From Girardinichthys multiradiatus (Eukaryota; Chordata; Actinopteri; Cyprinodontiformes; Goodeidae), in NCBI RefSeq assembly GCF_021462225.1, contig NC_061798.1, forward strand, positions 20,172,820-20,236,819: 64,000 nt of DNA, written 5' to 3'. The notes beneath the pieces are model-generated. The model searched no databases. It saw nothing but the letters and a program-made list of their open reading frames with translations, and was not told the origin of the DNA. Positions within the stretch are counted from its first letter, which is position 1. Every line of letters starts with the position of its first letter. Made by a program: the position numbers and the translations under genes. Positions 36,276 to 49,800 of the stretch are shown here, one piece after another.

Positions 36276-36637
36276 ACAACCAGCATGGTGAGTAAACATA
36301 ACGACAAGCAATTCAAAATAATGACGAGCATCTAAATAAGCTACGTTCAAACATTTTGATGCTGTGTGACAATTAATTTAATTCAGCTAAGTTTTATGAT
36401 TATGATTTACACATTTCTGAATCCAGTCTAATTTCTGTCGTCGGTTAATTTCTCTCCATTGATTAATTTGTTACCCAGAGTTTATTTTAGTCAGTTTTAA
36501 GTCAAAGTAAAATTTCTGTTTCATCTAACAGTATATTGAATTCTTATTTTCTTTCTGTTTGGTGGAATCAGTGGATTGCAGTACATTAATGTGGAATATG
36601 CTTCAACAATGTTGAGAACACAGGTGGTCAGGCAACG

Positions 36638-36919
36638 ATGCAGGTGGCCAGATTAAAATGCATGTCAGAAACCTGTGGTTACGTACTTTTTTCAGTTATT
36701 TTATCAACGGTATTTGCACAACGGGTGGCAGTTTCACCCTTTCAACCCGGAAGGCAGGTTGCGAAACGTGAAGGATCAATTTTAGGCCAAAGACTGGTTT
36801 CCCTTTTGTCCAACATTTGTTTTATGGTTTCTAGATTAAATAGCACTGGAGACCGCTCTAAAAATAATAGACCTAGATATACTGATAAGATTAAATTAAA
36901 AGGTTTCATCATTAGATAA
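36638..36919 (+). other. Unassigned 93-codon open frame
   Basis: The frame has a possible signal-peptide-like segment (CGYVLFSVILSTVFAQ near residues 13-28) followed by a basic, polar part rich in Arg, Lys and Asn. No family is recognised. It lies between the LINE and the lipoxygenase promoter. It may be chance or a fragment of a decayed element. Confidence 0.2.
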
Positions 36920-37451
36920 TATCAGATAAGTCCTCCTTTCATCAGCTGTTAGTTCTAGAGCTGTTGTTACATCATACCTTTTGTTCATAAGAAGATATTT
37001 TAATCAAATAACTATGTATTAAAGTAGTTATGCATCCAAGAAATGTGTTGTTTATTACCAATGTGGTTTTGTGCAGCATTAAATCACAATTTTAGTGCTT
37101 GTAAATTAATAAATTAATAAAGGCTCAGTTTGCTCGTATTCTGGGCAAAACATTTAGACATAAATCCTGGTTTACATCATCACCCATGTGTCATTCTGCA
37201 CTGACAAGCATCATTAATTTTGCTACCTTTCCCACAAGGGCTATGCAGATTTATGAGACATATTCTTTGAGGAAATGCATGTCTCAAGAGGTATGCAAAA
37301 CCCAGAGTGTTCAAAGACATGAAAGTCCCAACTTTCAAGTAAGAACTGGAAAAACACCACAGGTGAGTGGTGGGAGGGTATGTTGCAGGTAATTTCATCA
37401 CTTAGCTGCTTATTGGTACTGAGGGAACACTCCCACAACACCATGCATGTG

Positions 37452-37459
37452 TATATAAA
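37452..37459 (+). promoter_or_regulatory. TATA box of the lipoxygenase gene
   Basis: TATATAAA, about 30 bp before the probable first exon. Confidence 0.55.
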
Positions 37460-37481
37460 GAAATCTGTGGTGGTCAGTTGC

Positions 37482-37529
37482 ATCAAAGCAGCAGTTCTTC
37501 AGGAGAACTTTGTGGTCTCATTAGCAGAG
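37482..37529 (+). other. Probable non-coding first exon of the lipoxygenase gene
   Basis: The left border is only estimated from the TATA box. The right border is a strong donor, GCAGAG|GTAAGAC. The matching acceptor is TTCTCCCTCTCTCAG at 37787-37801, so the next exon starts at 37802, 31 bases before the start codon. Confidence 0.45.
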
Positions 37530-37832
37530 GTAAGACACATATTTTTCGAAGTTGTTGCAGAACAGAAACACATGATTTAACTAAGGATATTGTATTTGTA
37601 CTTGTTATATCAAACGGTGTTTGTCCATCTCATTGTGATACAGTGGCTTTGATCTATTTACTTTTGTGAGCTGTCGCAAGGAAATTAGTTGTTTCATTGG
37701 TGTAACATCAATACAGTTTGCCAATACTCCTTTATTGGTATTGCAATGAAAAGGAACGACCCACTGAAAGTCCTGATGATGATTGTTTCTCCCTCTCTCA
37801 GGATCAAGGTGGATCTATTTTCAGGAGTAAAA

Positions 37833-40800
37833 ATGTTGGATTATGAAGTGACCGTGTTCACTGCCAATCGTGCCGCTGCCACCACTTTTAACAATGTGTT
37901 TATTAAGCTCGTTGGCACAAGTGGAGAAAGTGAACGCAAGTGGCTGTTGAGCATCAGGGGAGCTTCAGCATTTGTCAGAGGAGCGGTAAGTCTGAAAGAT
38001 TAAGCTTTAAGTTCAAATGTAGCACCTGCTTTATCAGCTTTGCTTGAGACAAAGAATCACAAGATCTATCACTTGTTTAGCAACAGGGTATGTGTAACAA
38101 AGCACCGTTACTGCATTGTTTTGTGTAATACATCCAGGAGAAGTACCATACAGGGACTTGCAAAGTATTCACTGCCATTGAACTTTTTTACATTTTGTCA
38201 CACTACAATCACAAACTTCAACATATTTAATTTGAATTTTATATGATAGACCACAGCAAAGTAGAACAGAGTGTCTTAGGATTTTTAACAGAAAATGACA
38301 AAAAAGTGAATGAATTTGCCTCTCTTGAGTCAATACTTTGTAAAACCTCCTTTTGCCACAGCTACAGCTGAAGGTCTTTTGAGGAATTTCTCTACCAGCT
38401 TTGCAAATCTACAGACTGTTTTTTTTTTGTCCATTATTTTTTGCAAAACAACTCTGACCAGGATATTCCAACAGAGAATTTTGCTTTGATCTAAGCCATT
38501 CCATTGTAGCTCTAGCTTAATGTTTAAGCTGCAACAACAACCTCTGTCACAGATTCAAGCGCTTTGCAAACAAGTTTTCTTCTGGGATTAAACTGTATTT
38601 AGCTGCACCCATCTTCCCATCAACTCTGAGCAGCTTCCCTGTCCTTGCTGATGAAAAGCACCTCAAAGCATTATGCTGCCATCACCATGTTTAACCATGG
38701 GGATGCTGTGTTCAGAGTAATGTGCATTGTATGTTTTTCAGACATGCATGGTATTTTATATGTTGGTCAAAACATTCAATCTTGGTTTCAACAGTTCAGA
38801 GCACCTTCTTTAACGTGTTTGTTGTGTCCCCCACATGGCTTATGCTAAATTTTAAAAGAAGATGTCTCATGGTTTCTTTCAGAATTTAATTTTTTTTTTG
38901 CCATTCTTGCCATTCAGGTTTTTCTCTGACCTGTCTTCATGATGCTGTTTGTTCACTAATGTTCTCTAACAAACATCTCAGCCCTTTATAGACCAGCTGA
39001 TTTATTCTGAAATAAATAACAAACAAATAGACAAGTGTTATAAGACCAAAATGTGAAAACGTTTAGGGCATGTGAATACTTTTGAATGGCAATTTACAAT
39101 TCATTGTGATTGTGACTTTATTTCCTCAAGTTACATAGTATTTTGAAGTTGTTTACTATAATATTACAGCAAAATATTTTACTGTTCCTATACACACATT
39201 GTCTTTTGATGTTTTCAAATTGTCGTTGTTATTGCGATAGGTGGCAACTTTTACAGTTTCCTGCCCCACCTCCCTTGGAAAACTGTTGCTGATAGAGCTT
39301 GACAAACAGCCTCTTGTGTTGTTCCCCGAAGATTCTTGGTTCCCTGCCAAAGTGGCAGTCAAATCCCCCGAGGGAGACACTTACAACTTTCCTGTTTACC
39401 GCTGGATCACTGACAGCCAGGTGCACCGCTTCAGAGAGGGAACAGGTTTGTAAAACATGCTGAAATTCTGTTAAAAGCTTGTTGGGTCTTTTAAACTAGT
39501 GCAAGACAGGATAAAATTTATTCCAACACATCCTCACATGACTTATTTTCTCTCTCTTTCTAGCTCTGAGAGGGTTTGAAGATAACCATCATCTTGGCCG
39601 GTATAGCCGGGAACAGGAGCTCAAGCAGCGTCAGAAGAACTATTGGTGAGAGATCAGAGTGGCACGAATTCAAACATCATCCCTGTTTGAATATTCACTT
39701 ACGGATATATTGTTTCTTTCTGTTATTTACTTATTGTTTTGCTGTAATATTATAGTAAACAACTTCCAAATACTATGTAACTTGAGGAAATAAAGTCACA
39801 GTCACAATGAATTGTAAATTGCCATTCTTTTTTTTTTGGTCAAGGCTTATCATTAGTTAAAAACAAATATTCAGTTTCTCAGAAACAAATGTTTTCTTGC
39901 ACCTAAATGGCAGCCTGCGTTTGTTCATATACTGTACAGTATAGGCATTTAATACTTTGTTTGGGGCTCTTGTTGCATGAATTACTACATTAATGTGGCA
40001 TGGCACAATAGCAATCAAATCCCTGATTTCCAAATGAAACTTAGATTTTAATTTTAAAAGAAGACTTCAGATTTTTCCTTAGCTTAGGTAAGATGCACTT
40101 TTCCTTTCACTCAATTTTGTATTAATATGCTTATTAAAAACAGTGCGCTGTGAACAGCCAGCTGGTTTAGCTGTGACCTTTTGTTCCTTACCATAACTGT
40201 GAAGAGTCTTAGTGACTTTCAGCAATTTTCCCCATGATTTTATGAGCGAGGGCTGCATGGTGGCACAGTTGGTAGCACTGTTGCCTTGCAAGAAGGTCCT
40301 GGGTTCGATTCCCGACCAGGGGTCTTTCTGCATGGAGTTTGCATGTTCTCCCTGTGCATGCGTGGGTTCTCACCGGGTACTCCTGCTTCCTCCCACAGTC
40401 CAAAGACATGCCTGTTAGGTTAATTGGTTAATCTAAATTGCCCTTAGGGGTATGAATGAGTGTTTGTGTGGTTGTTTGTGTGTTGCCCTGCGATGGACTG
40501 GCGACCTGTTCAGGGTGTACCCTGCTTCTCGCCCATAGACTGCTGGAGATAGGCACCAGCTCCCCCGCGACCCACTATGGAATAGGCGGTAGAAAATGAC
40601 TCACTGACTGACATTTTATAAGCCGTTACATGACCACCTGTATTGAAAAAAACAATTTTATTTGAAGTCTTTGTGTAATATTTTAACTTTTTGAGAAAGT
40701 GATTTTTGGTTTTCATTATCTGTAACCCATAATCACCTAAATGTGCACACATAAATGCTGGAAATATATAACTCTATGCTTAGTAAGATTCACTTTTTAA

Positions 40801-43800
40801 ACTGAATTACGCATTTGATGAATTGGATTTATAATTGAAAGATAAAATATAATTTTCTATGTGTACTAATCTAAAATAAAACAGAATATAAATGCTATCT
40901 TTTTCTCAGCTGGGATGTGTATGTGGAGGGAATTCCTCACTGCATGAAGGCAGATGATCTACTTATTCTACCTGCTGAGGTCAGATTCTCCTTTACCAAG
41001 CAGACAGAGTTTCTTTTCACAGCAAGCACAGGGTAAAATCCTTTTATTCTGATACATTTGTGCCTTCAATTTGATGTTTTTATGTATACAAACAATAACA
41101 CAATAGCTTTCTGTTTTTTCATTACTAGACTGACAGAGCTGAAACTGAAGGGGCTGGCTGATTGTAAAATGGGATGGACGGAGGTTGATGATATCAACAG
41201 GGTGTTTTGCTGCAAAGAGTCTGACTTATCAGGTATTGTCCCATTGCACTAAAGTAAATTCCACTGAGCCATAAAACCTGTTAAGAGGGAGGTGTGGGTT
41301 CACAATTTCTCAGTAGTTGTTAAAGTTTTATTTGCAAATAAAATAGTATAAAGAACAGAGAGACACTGTTGTTTGGTGGTTGTTTAGATGAATAGGTAAA
41401 ATAGTTCTTCCTTGAGGTGATGCCTTTACATTTATATAATGTTTATGCTTCAACAACTTAACAAAACGTTCAAGCCATTCTATTAGCCTGCATATAATTC
41501 AGATTGCTTTGTTACAATGTTCAAGAGGTGTATTTATCTTTAAATTTTTGTCTTTATGTGTTGTGTTTTTGTAAAATATCATGTGCAAAAACGTTATTAT
41601 TATTAATATTACTGAAATAGAAGCCTTACAAGTTTAAACTTTCACTTAAATTGATAGTTGCAGCATAAAATCAACATACATATTTGTAGAATCAAGCCTG
41701 CTTCACATTCAGTTAAAAATGTGCGTGATAATATGCTGCAGAGAAGGACTTTGATTTAAAGACATGCTTTTCTTGTTTACAGACTATGTCCAACAACACT
41801 GGAAGGAAGATGCCTTTTTTGGCTACCAGTTTCTAAACGGGGTCAATCCCATGATGATCCGACGCTGTACCGTCTTGCCCGACAACTTTCCTGTAACTGA
41901 CAAGATGGTTTTCCCTGATAGTCGTTGCAGCCTGGCGGTAGAAATGAAGGTGACTGTTTGCACATAAAATGAATAGATATTTCTAAGTAGCTTAAAAGCA
42001 GTTGTATTTTTATGCAAAAAACATTTTTGAATCTTTTTTAAAATTTTAAACAGAAAGGCAACATATTTCTATGTGACTACAAGCAAATTGATGGAGTGAA
42101 AACAAGCATCATCAATGACAAAAAACAGTACTTGATGGCTCCACTCGTCTTGCTCCATAAAACCCCAAATGATAAACTCATGCCTATTGCTATTCAGGTA
42201 AGATTAGCACTCAAATAAAGTCAATAATGAGCATTAATTATTCAGCATTCAATTAAATCTTTCTTTTACAAGTTTATGACATCACTGTATTACTAAGATT
42301 ACAGGTCCTTCTCAAAATATTAGCATATTGTGATAAAGTTCATTATTTTCCATAATGTTATGATGAAAATTGAACATTCATATATTTTAGATTCATTGCA
42401 CACTAACTGAAATATTTCACGTCTTTTATTGTCTTAATACGGATGATTTTGGCATACAGCTCATGAAAACCCAAAATTCCTATCTCACAAAATTAGCATA
42501 TCATTAAAAGGGTCTCTAAACGAGCTATGAACCTAATCATCTGAATCAACGAGTTAACTCTAAACACCTGCAAAAGATTCCTGAGGCCTTTAAAACTCCC
42601 AGTCTGGTTCATCACTCAAAACCCCAATCATGGGTAAGACTGCCGACCTGACTGCTGTCCAGAAGGCCACTATTGACACCCTCAAGCAAGAGGGTAAGAC
42701 ACAGAAAGAAATTTCTGAACGAATAGGCTGTTCCCAGAGTGCTGTATCAAGGCACCTCAGTGGGAAGTCTGTGGGAAGGAAAAAGTGTGGCAGAAAACGC
42801 TGCACAACGAGAAGAGGTGACCGGACCCTGAGGAAGATTGTGGAGAAGGGCCGATTCCAGACCTTGGGGGACCTGCGGAAGCAGTGGACTGAGTCTGGAG
42901 TAGAAACATCCAGAGCCACTGTGCACAGGCGTGTGCAGGAAATGGGCTACAGGTGCCGCATTCCCCAGGTCAAGCCACTTTTGAACCAGAAACAGCAGCA
43001 GAAGCGCCTGACCTGGGCTACAGAGAAGCAGCACTGGACTGTTGCTCAGTGGTCCAAAGTACTTTTTTTGGATGAAAGCAAATTCTGCATGTCATTCAGA
43101 AATCAAGGTGCCAGAGTCTGGAGGAAGACTGGGGAGAAGGAAATGTCAAAATGCCAGAAGTCCAGTGTCAAGTACCCACAGTCAGTGATGGTCTGGGGTG
43201 CCGTGTCAGCTGCTGGTGTTGGTCCACTGTGTTTTATCAAGGGCAGGATCAATGCAGCTAGCTATCAGGAGATTTTGGAGCACTTCATGCTTCCATCTGC
43301 TGAAAAGCTTTATGGAGATGAAGATTTCATTTTTCAGCACGACCTGGCACCTGCTCACAGTGCCAAAACCACTGGTAAATGGTTTACTGACCATGGTATC
43401 ACTGTGCTCAATTGGCCTGCCAACTCTCCTGACCTGAACCCCATAGAGAATCTGTGGGATATTGTGAAGAGAACGTTGAGAGACTCAAGACCCAACACTC
43501 TGGATGAGCTAAAGGCCGCTATCGAAGCATCCTGGGCCTCCATAAGACCTCAGCAGTGCCACAGGCTGATTGCCTCCATGCCACGCCGCATTGAAGCAGT
43601 CATTTCTGCGAAAGGATTCCCGACCAAGTATTGAGTGCATAACTGTACATGATTATTTGAAGGTTGACGTTTTTTGTATTAAAAACACTTTTCTTTTATT
43701 GGTCGGATGAAATATGCTAATTTTGTGAGATAGGAATTTTGGGTTTTCATGAGCTGTATGCCAAAATCATCCGTATTAAGACAATAAAAGACCTGAAATA

Positions 43801-46800
43801 TTTCAGTTAGTGTGCAATGAATCTAAAATATATGAATGTTAAATTTTCATCATGACATTATGGAAAATAATGAACTTTATCACAATATGCTAATATTTTG
43901 AGAAGGACCTGTATATGCTACAGTCAATCACAACAATACATCTTTTTTCCCAAAAAAAGGCACTACAAGCAAATGCTATACATTGGATGTTGGAAGGGAA
44001 ATAAATAAAAATGATATACAATCTGCCAATTATCACAGAAAAAGAGAAGAGAAAAAAACCCTCTTTATTTTATGTATGCATAAATCTCACTCACTTTTCC
44101 TGTTTAGAAAACCTTTAGTGAAAGTAGAACTAACTAACTTATTTTCTGTGTTGCCAATAAGCAGCCACAGATTACTTCAACATATTCCTTTTTGAAAGTT
44201 TTTTGGTATTAGGAAGGAATTTTTATGTTTTGATTTGTTTACATTCTGTTTCAGAGATGGGTGGTTCTGAAAGCCCTTTTTGTGTTAAAAAGTGGGTTTT
44301 AAAATCCTACATCTGCTTTGAAACACAATGATAATTTATGCATGTTTCACACTTAAATTTTGTTTTTGGTTTTCTGGTTTCAGAATTTGGCATTGGCACT
44401 TTAACAAATCATTGGTACCAGATGGCAACAGTTAGTTTCTGAATTATTTAGGGCAATTTTGAAGACAGAAAACACAAATTGTTGTGGGAGCCCATGTTAC
44501 ATCCTAGATAGACATCCAACCTATGTATTTTGTAAGCAATTCACACATGCCGAAAGTGAAATTTCCTTTTAGAAAGTAGTCTCACAGAAATTACTTAGAA
44601 ATGAGATAACACAAGGATTAAAGGTTTATCACTTCAACCATCAGTCTGTTTTGTTCTTTCTTTCATTTGTCAAAAGGTTATATCATCAAACACACAAATG
44701 CTGTCTGACTGCGGCTCTGTTACATTTGTATTCAGACCTCAGTGTGGATCTAATTAAAATTCAATATGGATAATTAAAGTCTGTAAGCAGAAAAATAAAA
44801 CCTCAAAGCATTTACAAAAAACGGTTTATCTTTATGATTTACTTGTAATAAAGTAAATGCCTTTTAGACATTAGACAGTAACTAAACATGTCTGTTGGTA
44901 AAAGTGGTCTGTATGTACTGTATATTACATCTAATCGTATTGTAATCCTGTTGCAGTTGAAGCAGAAACCAGCAGAAGACAACCCAATCTTCCTGCCATC
45001 TGATTCTGAGTACGACTGGCTGCTAGCAAAGATTTTTGTGCGGAGCACAGATTTCAGTGAGCATCAGCTCAATGTTCACCTGCTGCGTACTCACCTGCTG
45101 GCTGAGGCATTTGCAGTGTCACTGTTGCGCAACGTGCCCATGGTGCATCCTCTCTACAAGGTAACTGAAGCGATAGGTTCCACTGTGAAGCTTTGCACAT
45201 ATTGACGGATTCTCACAATGATACAACATGTAGAAAACCTGATCGGTTAGGTCATTAATTTTCTTCCTCCTGTTTTGGCTCTGTTTTATTGTAATCCAGA
45301 ATGTTGTTATTAACAGTTTTCTGTTTTCTCAGCTTCTCATACCTCACACTCGCTACACTCTGCAGATCAACTTCTTAGCTCGGAAAAGACTCATATCTAA
45401 GGAGGGTGTTTTCACCCAAGTAAGAAAATACACCCAGAAGGACATCAATTCTTTATTTTGTTATGAACGTGTTTGTTTGTAACTTTGATTTAACTTTGCT
45501 CTAGTTTTCAGCATCTGGAGGAGAGGGTATGCTCACAATTCTAAGGAGATCCCTGTCCTCAATGACATACAGCTCTCTCTGTATGCCTGAAGACATTGCT
45601 GAGCGTGGGCTAAAGGATGTACCAAACTTCTACTACAGAGATGATGGACTCAGACTGTGGGATATTATCAACAAGTATGATATGTTGCTTCCATTTTGCA
45701 TCTTACTTTATGCTGCTTTTTGTTACTAATCAGATGGTTTACTATGCAAAACTTCCACACTGCTACTAATTAATATTATGTAGGAATGTATTTAAGAAGC
45801 TTATTTTTTCTGCCTCTTGTTTGAGCTGTTTGCAGCCTACCTACTTTTTATACTTTATTAATGTCTGTTTATACTAAATCAGGCTTTTCATGTTTGCTCG
45901 TAAACAATCATGTCTGTGCAGAACAATATAGTTAAATAAACTGTGTACCAGCATCAAAATATCTACTGCAACAACAGATGGTTGTGTCTTAGGCTTAAGT
46001 GTAGTTCAAAAGTTGAGAAAGGTTTTGGTGGAGTTCAGTTTTTTATTTACTTCTTTTTTTATGCTTTCTCGTGTTGAAATTACAGTTGTCCTAATGCAAA
46101 TCAGGCAAACTTGCCCTGGTACTCATCTTGAATGTTGTCCTTTATCATGTAGCTCATATTAATAATTTGTGATATTAAAAAATATCAGAAATATAAGTTA
46201 TTAGAAAATAAAAAGTTATGTGTAAATTCAGTAATATTCTTCAAAAGAAATCATGATATGATTAACACAACTGCATTACTTTTACTGGATGTTTGGCTTG
46301 ATGTGTCTGTTGAAAATATATTTTACAAAATATTTCTGTGTCTAAAGATTTGTACGGGGTGTCCTAAGCTACTACTACAAGAATGATCTTGAAGTTCAGC
46401 AAGACTCTGAACTACAAAAGTGGATTTTGGACATATTTGAACATGGATTCCTTTCCCATCCTTGCCCAGGTATGTTTTAAAGAAAATAGCATGGCTTAAT
46501 GGGTATATTACAGATTTGTGTAATAAAAGTATGTGGGCTGGTGAAGCATTTGGTAAATCATTGTCCTTGCAGCAAGAAGGTCCTGGGTTTGAATATCGTC
46601 CCGGGGTCTTTCTGCATGGAGTTTACATGTTCTCCTCTTGCATTCGTTCTCTCCAGCTACTCCAGCTTCCTCCCACACTGTTTAACTGTCTATTCACTAT
46701 GTTAATTGATGTCTCTAAATCTCCCTTAGTTTGAGTTTGTGCTACATGGTTGTTTGTCTTGTGTATCTCTGTGTTGCCACGGTACCCCTCCCCCCCGACG

Positions 46801-49800
46801 GGTGGGATGGGATGGGTGGGTGTAATGAAAGCATCAGCTAAACATTGAATATTTAAATTTTAAGTTTATTCTTTCTAATTCTCAGGAATCCCGCAGAAAC
46901 TTACTACAGTGGACTCTCTCATCAAGTTTGTCACCATGGTGATCTTCACAGGCTCAGCCCAGCATGCTGCAGTGAACTCTGGACAGGTAAATGTTGGATG
47001 AAAAATGCTGATATTTAGATATAATACAAATTATATCTATTTGTGGATAAATTGTTGAGTACAGTGTTAATTTAGAGTGAATTCATACAAAGTCATTAAC
47101 TGCTGTTCTATATAATGCTGTAAGAATGCTAATACAAAGTATTAATTCTGTAGATGGTCTTAAAATCAAATATTTTTTTGATATACCGAGTTTTTAACAT
47201 TCAGAAAACAATATTAAAACCTGAAATCCTGTGAACAATTAATTTCTATTGCATGAAGGAAGATTGTTGAAGGAATTATGAATAAAGTTTATGTCTGAAT
47301 TCACCTTATACAGGTCCTTCTCAAAAAATTAGCATATTGTGATAAAGTTCATTATTTTCTATAATGTAATGATGAAAATTTAACATTCATATATTTTAGA
47401 TTTATTGCACACTAACTGAAATATTTCAGGTCTTTTATTGTCTTAATACGGATGATTTTGGCATACAGCTCATGAAAACCCAAAATTCCTATCTCACAAA
47501 ATTAGCATATTTCATCCGACCAATAAAAGAAAAGTGTTTTTAATACAAAAAACGTCAACCTTCAAATAATCATGTACAGTTATGCACTCAATACTTGGTC
47601 GGGAATCCTTTTGCAGAAATGACTGCTTCAATGCGGCGTGGCATGGAGGCAATCAGCCTGTGGCACTGCTGAGGTCTTATGGAGGCCCAGGATGCTTCGA
47701 TAGCGGCCTTTAGCTCATCCAGAGTGTTGGGTCTTGAGTCTCTCAACGTTCTCTTCACAATATCCCACAGATTCTCTATGGGGTTCAGGTCAGGAGAGTT
47801 GGCAGGCCAATTGAGCACAGTGATACCATGGTCAGTAAACCATTTACCAGTGGTTTTGGCACTGTGAGCAGGTGCCAGGTCGTGCTGAGAAATAAAATCT
47901 TCATCTCCATAAAGCTTTTCAGCAGATGGAAGCATGAAGTGCTCCAAAATCTCCTGATAGCTAGCTGCATTGACCCTGCCCTTGATAAAACACAGTGGAC
48001 CAACACCAGCAGCTGACACGGCACCCCAGACCATCACTGACTGTGGGTACTTGACACTGGACTTCTGGCATTTTGGCATTTCCTTCTCCCCAGTCTTCCT
48101 CCAGACTCTGGCACCTTGATTTCCGAATGACATGCAGAATTTGCTTTCATCCGAAAAAAGTACTTTGACCACTGAGCAACAGTCCAGTGCTGCTTCTCTG
48201 TAGCCCAGGTCTGGGGAATGCGGCACCTGTAGCCCATTTCCTGCACACGCCTGTGCACGGTGGCTCTGGATGTTTCTACTCCAGACTCAGTCCACTGCTT
48301 CCGCAGGTCCCCCAAGGTCTGGAATCGGCCCTTCTCCACAATCTTCCTCAGAGTCCGGTCACCTCTTCTCGTTGTGCAGCGTTTTCTGCCACACTTTTTC
48401 CTTCCCACAGACTTCCCACTGAGGTGCCTTGATACAGCACTCTGGGAACAGCCTATTTGTTCAGAAATTTCTTTCTGTGTCTTACCCTCTTGCTTGAGGG
48501 TGTCAATAGTGGCCTTCTGGACAACAGTCAGGTTGGCAGTCTTACCCATGATTGGGGTTTTGAGTGATGAACCAGGCTGGGAGTTTTAAAGGCCTCAGGA
48601 ATCTTTTGCAGGTGTTTAGAGTTAACTCGTTGATTCAGATGATTAGGTTCATAGCTCGTTTAGAGACCCTTTTAATGATATGCTAATTTTGTGAGATAGG
48701 AATTTTGGGTTTTCATGAGCTGTATGCCAAAATCATCCGTATTAAGACAATAAAAGACCTGAAATATTTCAGTTAGTGTGCAATGAATCTAAAATATATG
48801 AATGTTAAATTTTCATCATTACATTATGGAAAATAATGAACTTTATCACAATATGCTAATATTTTGAGAAGGACCTGTATTAATCTTCAGCCATTCTCCC
48901 AACATGAGTCACTGAATGTAGGAGTAAACACACATATGATGATCCGAAGAAGCGGGTAGATCTGATTCTACATTCTGTGGTATTTAGGGACATTGTGTCC
49001 ATATTCTTTTTGAGTTGTCAATAAAAATGCGTCCAAAGTCAAAGTGACGGAGCACCTACTACCTTGACTCTTAATAATGCTAATTTTGTTAGGGTAGGGT
49101 AAAGGGTTTCAAAGGCTGGTTGTAAACAAAACAAACAAAAAAAAACCACACCAACAAAAAGCATCATTTTAAAATATCTAAAAGTTGTTAAAGCAATATT
49201 GCCTGAATCCAGTCAGCGAACTTCCTGAACAACAGACTGAAACTGTAAATTACTACAGTAATGTGACTACAACTATTGTGCTTTAAGGTTAACGGAGTTG
49301 TGTTTTGGACTTCAACCAACAACAAAAAAATCAATACATTACTACATTACTCATTTGCTTACTGCAGTTTGACTATGGTGGCTGGATGCCAAACACTCCA
49401 ATTTCCCTGCAACTCCCACCACCAACCAAAAAAGGGAAAGCAACTGAAGAAACTATGCTGAAAACACTGCCGGATGTCAACACTACAGTTCAGGGCATGG
49501 CCACCCTATGGCTGCTCAGCCAGCAGTCCAGTGATTTTGTGAGTATGCAGACGTCAGTATATTTCATGCTGTCAAATGTACTCTATTTTCAAATTTGATC
49601 AAGAACACTTGAACAGGTTAATCTCAATAAATCAGAATATCATTTAAAAGTTGATTTATTTCAATAATTCTACTTTAAAATGGGAAGCTCATATATGTTT
49701 TAGTTTAATTACACACGGGGATTTAAGGCATTGATTACTGTTAATTTTGATGATTGTGCTTTACAGCTAATGAAAACCCAAAATTCTGTTTCTTTGAAAA

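Noticed and set aside
47679..48589. Plus-strand frames over the reversed Tc1 copy, and minus-strand frames over 42590-43543
   Set aside because: Antisense shadows of the transposase; the same frames appear in both copies in mirror image.
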